From Hirudinaria manillensis (Eukaryota > Annelida > Clitellata > Hirudinida > Hirudinidae): a DNA stretch of 64,000 nucleotides. The DNA is taken from contig CM067534.1 in the NCBI GenBank assembly GCA_034509925.1, positions 6,598,001-6,662,000 of the forward strand. The letters run 5' to 3'. Each line of letters begins with the position of its first letter. Positions within the stretch are counted from its first letter, which is position 1. The translations under genes and the position numbers were made by a program. Below the pieces are notes generated by a model. It did no database searches. It saw only the letters and a list, made by a program, of their open reading frames with translations, and was not told where the DNA came from. This document shows, piece after piece, positions 59,797 through 64,000 of this stretch.

Positions 59797-62379
59797 TCAG
59801 TAGCGGCACGAGGAGACCAATGCCGTGGTCGCTCCCAGCACGACGGAGATCAACAGGTACACTTTGAACATGAACAGCGACGAGAACCAGGGCAGGAGGC
59901 ATGCGAAATAGACGCCGGCAGTGAAAGCGGCAGAGGACGAACTGATGCCGGAAGTCACTCCTCCGGGGCCGAACGTGCCCCTGTGGCCGGAATCCTTCGA
60001 GTAGAAGTCCCAGAGCATTCTGCAAAACGTTATCGAACGAGCGCTTCACGTCATCGTGCTAAGAACTCGATTATTTCTAAATGACGTTTGATTGCTTTGC
60101 TCAGATAACAATCAAGACTGGCCATGGTACTTAAGATAAAGGCCTATTTCTAATTGAATGTTTCAATCGCATACTTGTCTTTAATGGAATATCGTGAGTA
60201 AAGCCATTTGTCAAAGTCGTCCCCGTTCACTGGCACTTGAGATACTGGAATTCTGGAAATGTGGAGATGGATGACGACCTTCTCTTTAAAGAGTCCTGAT
60301 GTCATGGAGTGCAAGCGTTAGTTAATCAATACCAGTTGGAGCATCTTATAAGTCAATTCAATCGATGTCGTTAACAGTCACCCGAGCGACAAGCCACTCA
60401 CGGAAGTAAGACGGAGGGGCGTATCGGGGCAAAGACTCCCTTTCGTCGAGAGGCGGCAGAGTGCAGGAGAAGGCAAAAGTCATGTCATAAATCGCTTCCA
60501 CTTTCTTGTTGAGCCTCTCCATGCATATCGAAAAAGCCTTCGTTCTAGGTGTCAACAGATGCGTGTAGGTAGGAAGATCTGAAAAAGAAAGAATTTTTAA
60601 AACAGATTCCCAACGAAACCGTCCATTCTTTTTTATTATACTACCAATTACTACTTAAAGTATTGGTGCTAGCTACAAACAAAGCCTAGCAAGTCTTGAT
60701 AAATTAGAATGTGATGGATTTTGATGCTATGCCACCAACCGTTGTCTTTGGCATATTGTTTCATCTTCTCAAGGATGGTGGTGTTCTCAGGATTGTATCT
60801 ATGCCCCTCTGGGAATAAAGTCAGCCAAAGCTGAGCAAACAACATTTTAATTTCTTTTAAAAGCTTTCCCAAAAACTAGTAAATTTCTACGTGAAAATAA
60901 TATCAGGGCACTCATTGCAGGATAAAGAAATACAATGGGCTGAAATAAGGATGCATGGAGTGACATTCTATAAAGTGGTGCTTGATAAATAATATAAATA
61001 AAATAAAATAAACAAAATTGTTTTGTTTTTGATTTCTTTTCATTGTTCCTAAAAGTGTCAAAAATCAACAAACTCTTTGGAAAATTCTACTTACTGGGTG
61101 AGGAGACTTGGACAGTTGATCGAGTTGCTGCTGGAATTGTTCTTTCTTGAACTTTCCACTTCTTTCCACATAAACGTAGCCATGCTGGGGTAAAGTATCC
61201 GTCAAGAATCAATTGTAATAACGAATGCATTGTATATAATAACAAATGCATTGTATTTTTGGTCTTTCTTTATTGACAAATAACCAGGGTATAAGACATC
61301 AGAAACTGATAAGATTATCACATCATAGCCATTAAGGGTTTGAGAAGAGTCGTTAATCAATTTCCAACCTGCCTGAAGTAGAAGCCGTACATGGGTATAA
61401 ACTTGAGAGACTGCTTCAAGACAAACTGCACCAGTCCAGGCATCCCCGCTCTCTCGGCCAGCATTGCCACGACGACCCAATCCACTGGATGATGATGTGC
61501 AAATGTTCAGTCAACCAATTAACATTCAACAGTAATCACAGAGTGTCAGACTATATCAATCAAGTAACGATTCAATGAAGTTAGTACTCGCGCATTGATG
61601 ATTACTGAACAGTATGATGCTCTCCTTCTTGCTCAGGGCATCAACATGATCGCCATAAAGTATGACCTGCAATCATTTTCAATGGATTGTATTGACCATT
61701 TTTTCAGTAGTGCCATAATATAAGTGAGCTCATATTATGTAATATAATTAGAGGTTATTATAGATACCATGTACCATGCATTCATTACTATTAATTGCTT
61801 CAAAATTTACTAAAATATTACTGGTATGAAAGGTAAATATCAATTAATTAATGTAAATCAAATTCCTAAGGAAATGAACCCAAATTTAAAAGGAAATTCA
61901 ATGAAGGAAATCCTAATAAAACGTTATCAATCTACTTCAATTCCATTTGGAGTATGCACTTTTAAGCCTTTGGCAAATTAGGCTTATGGAAACAGGAAAA
62001 TGTATGGCACAAAAAATAGTAGTAAATCCTTTAAAGACTGCATAGTTTCTCTCTTTTAAGTGATGGAATTTATTCACACCATTTTATCTTTATTGTTGCC
62101 TTTGCCTTATTGGTATTGCACTATTTTTTTTATATGGAGAGCAATGGCAATAATATATAATAAATAAAAAACCCTTACTTTGGTGTCTGCGATGATTTCC
62201 ATGAAGAATAATATAAATCTCTGGTATGAAGCGTACATCATCTCGTCTAGAGTTAATGCCATTCCGCGCGCACGACAAATTTTAAATAAAAACTGCGAAA
62301 GGATCCAAACAACCAGATACAACGGGGCCACGGCCACCATCATGAAGGCACACAAAAAATATTTCAGATGGGCTAACAT
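59797..62379 (-). CDS. AGPAT5: 1-acylglycerol-3-phosphate acyltransferase epsilon-like (AGPAT5)
   Basis: Exons 62379-62179, 61666-61588, 61484-61369, 61184-61095, 60830-60740, 60578-60402, 60295-60175 and 60019-59797 encode 365 residues (human 364). It transfers an acyl group to lysophosphatidic acid, making phosphatidic acid, in mitochondrial and ER membranes. Seen: an N-terminal membrane segment (about residues 6-32), acyltransferase motif I NHQCAMD (NHx4D), motif II-like YGFYFRQHGYVYVER, motif III LFPEGHRYNPE, then HLLTPRTKAF and VEAIYDMTFAF, and C-terminal hydrophobic segments. In motif III, His replaces the Thr of the usual FPEGTR. The start is the first ATG of the frame. Convergent with NSDHL. 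Confidence 0.95.
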
Positions 62380-64000
62380 TTATATTTTAATTTTCTAATG
62401 CAAAAAAAAATTGATTGTGAGCTATTCCCGGTCTCCTACGAACCATCAACAGCAAGACCGAAAACTTCGTTGAGGGACGTATGACATCGAGAATGTTGTT
62501 GAATAAACAGAGATGGTTAAAAGTTAGACCTAAAATAAAAACTGGAAAAATATTTACTATTAAAAACATTCAGAATGACCCTATTACTAAATCAAAAAGC
62601 AATAAAATATAGTTTTAATTTAAAAATCAAAGTATATTAAGCATAACGCATGTGACAATGTAGAGTGAGGATGCATGTGATTAAATTAGAGATAGGAGGG
62701 TCAAAAGGCAATTGGAGAGCGAGTCTGACTAAAAACCGGAACAACTTGAGTAAAGTGCTCTCCACATAGGGAACAATTGCTGACCACTGGCATGGATGGT
62801 TGCTTGAATAAAATGGCGGATCTAAAATAATAATTTGACGGGAGAGCACACATTTAAATGGACGTTGGCAAAATAAAATTTAAACACAAACGTTTTTCTA
62901 TGTTTTCAACTCTTCTCTAAATCCGTTGATGCCTGGACTTACAGTAACCCTAAGGCTGGCTTTAAATAATTTTTTTTCTAATTTTTATGAAATTTTGACA
63001 CCTGGTGAAGTAAGGGCAAGAATCAACTCAAAGGAATCAAATTTCATCATTCGGCTTTTTAGGGTTAAGAGGGTTAGGGTTTTGTAATTAAGCCTTGTTA
63101 ATGATCCACGATCAAATTGATTATGTTATTATTACTGTGTTTTTGTCTGATTTCACGACGTGATCCGATTCGTACTGATGTTTGAGATGGACAAACATCA
63201 CAATTGTAATTGTTTTGAAGTCCAATGACAAATGGAATTTGGACAAGCGGTGACGATGCAATGAAAGGAGGACACGAACAAGAAAGGGGCTGATGGAGAA
63301 GGTTACAGTTGGGCAGACAAGCGACCGGTGGATAGTAGCATGGGGATACAATGAAAAGGACTAGGTGGCCAACGATGACGTCATGGTGTCAGCTTTATCT
63401 TCATTACAGCCGTCTAATGAAACCCATCCATCAGACGGGCCTGTCTCCTCGCATCCGATCCTAACTGAGAGAGACACGTATGGAGACTGACGAGTGGGAT
63501 GAAGAGGGAAGACCGGGAGAGATGCCGACTGTGAAAAGTGAGAGGAGCACGTGGAAAATCCAGAGAAATTAAATTATTCTCGAGTATTAGAAATAAAAGA
63601 ATTCTCTCGGACGATAATTGATTGAATTGACATTTTGAAAGCCAGTATTAATCGATGGCCACAGAACAACGACCAGTGGAAAGAGGATTTGGCTGTCTTT
63701 GCTCTTTACCTACACAAACTCGTCGCCATGGAGACCGTTTCAATCCTAGAAAGTAGACGGCGAAAGGTGGAAAATGTTAACAATTGCTTTTGGAGGAACG
63801 AATCAAGGATTGATTTGGAAAAGTTGGTCGCGTTGAATGTATTTGTCGTGAATTGGCCATGGTAATGGTCTTTTGGGAAATGACAGGGAATAATAGGTAT
63901 ACAGTAATAATAACAATAGTGGATACAACAATAATAATAATCATTATTATAAATATAATAATAATAATAATTATGTCACCGACACCAATACCAGACTGAA
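62380..64000. other. AGPAT5 upstream region and unassigned right end
   Basis: The left part should contain the AGPAT5 promoter and 5' UTR. I see no exon with family similarity. The plus-strand frame at 63635-63865 has no motif. An AAT microsatellite lies near 63905-63975. Confidence 0.4.

Noticed and set aside
63635-63865. 76-codon plus-strand ORF at the right end
   Set aside because: No family similarity recognised and no splice partners in the window.
1-64000. tRNA, rRNA and autonomous transposon genes
   Set aside because: I looked for the tRNA B-box (GGTTCGAATCC-like) and for transposase or reverse transcriptase motifs by eye and saw none. A tRNAscan or RepeatMasker run would be needed to be certain.

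Overview
This window is nuclear DNA from an animal. It is AT-rich and full of introns, with GT-AG (and some GC-AG) splice sites and AATAAA poly(A) signals; I see no bacterial features. I worked out 17 genes by joining exons in frame. Nearly all encode conserved metazoan proteins. NSDHL (sterol synthesis, absent from insects and nematodes) and LRRC56 (assembly of motile cilia) together argue against an insect or nematode. A compact invertebrate genome outside those groups fits best, about one gene per 4 kb. I cannot name the species.

Layout, left to right: 3' part of a WIP/WIPF-like actin regulator (+, 15-5426); a 31-exon MORC2-type ATPase (-, 7306-18081, first exon not located); NDUFA2 (+, 19703-20400); a ricin-B-type beta-trefoil lectin (-, 21606-23187); ACOT13-like thioesterase (+, 23532-24174); a GT92 glycosyltransferase (-, 24510-26349); a doubtful one-exon C2H2 ORF (-, 28258-28533); an unrecognised 518-residue protein, copy A (+, 29418-32406); BCS1L (-, 32801-34598); MED18 (+, 34934-36386); an SR splicing factor of the SRSF4/5/6 type (-, 36831-38609); RPS10 (-, 39423-40054); LRRC56 (+, 40604-44626); 4E-BP (+, 46686-49131); copy B of the unrecognised gene (-, 51139-54501); NSDHL (+, 55530-58724); AGPAT5 (-, 59797-62379). 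The last 1.6 kb holds nothing I can support.

Neighbouring genes mostly alternate in strand. This gives short shared promoters (lectin/ACOT13, BCS1L/MED18, RPS10/LRRC56) and convergent 3' ends. The genes are housekeeping genes of unrelated pathways: mitochondrial complexes I and III, lipid and sterol metabolism, transcription, splicing and translation. I see no sign that they form one system.

The most unusual element is the pair of unrecognised 15-exon genes, copies A and B. They lie in inverted orientation about 18.7 kb apart. Both are fully open, and 14 of 15 coding exons have identical lengths. They differ structurally in three places I could see: a fold-back transposon-like insert of about 418 bp in intron 6 of copy B, a GC instead of GT donor at intron 11 of copy B, and a 3-nt difference in exon 11. 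GC-AG introns look more common here than usual (5 of about 116 modelled). Exon edges were placed by hand from reading frame, splice consensus and homology recalled from protein families, with no search or alignment run.
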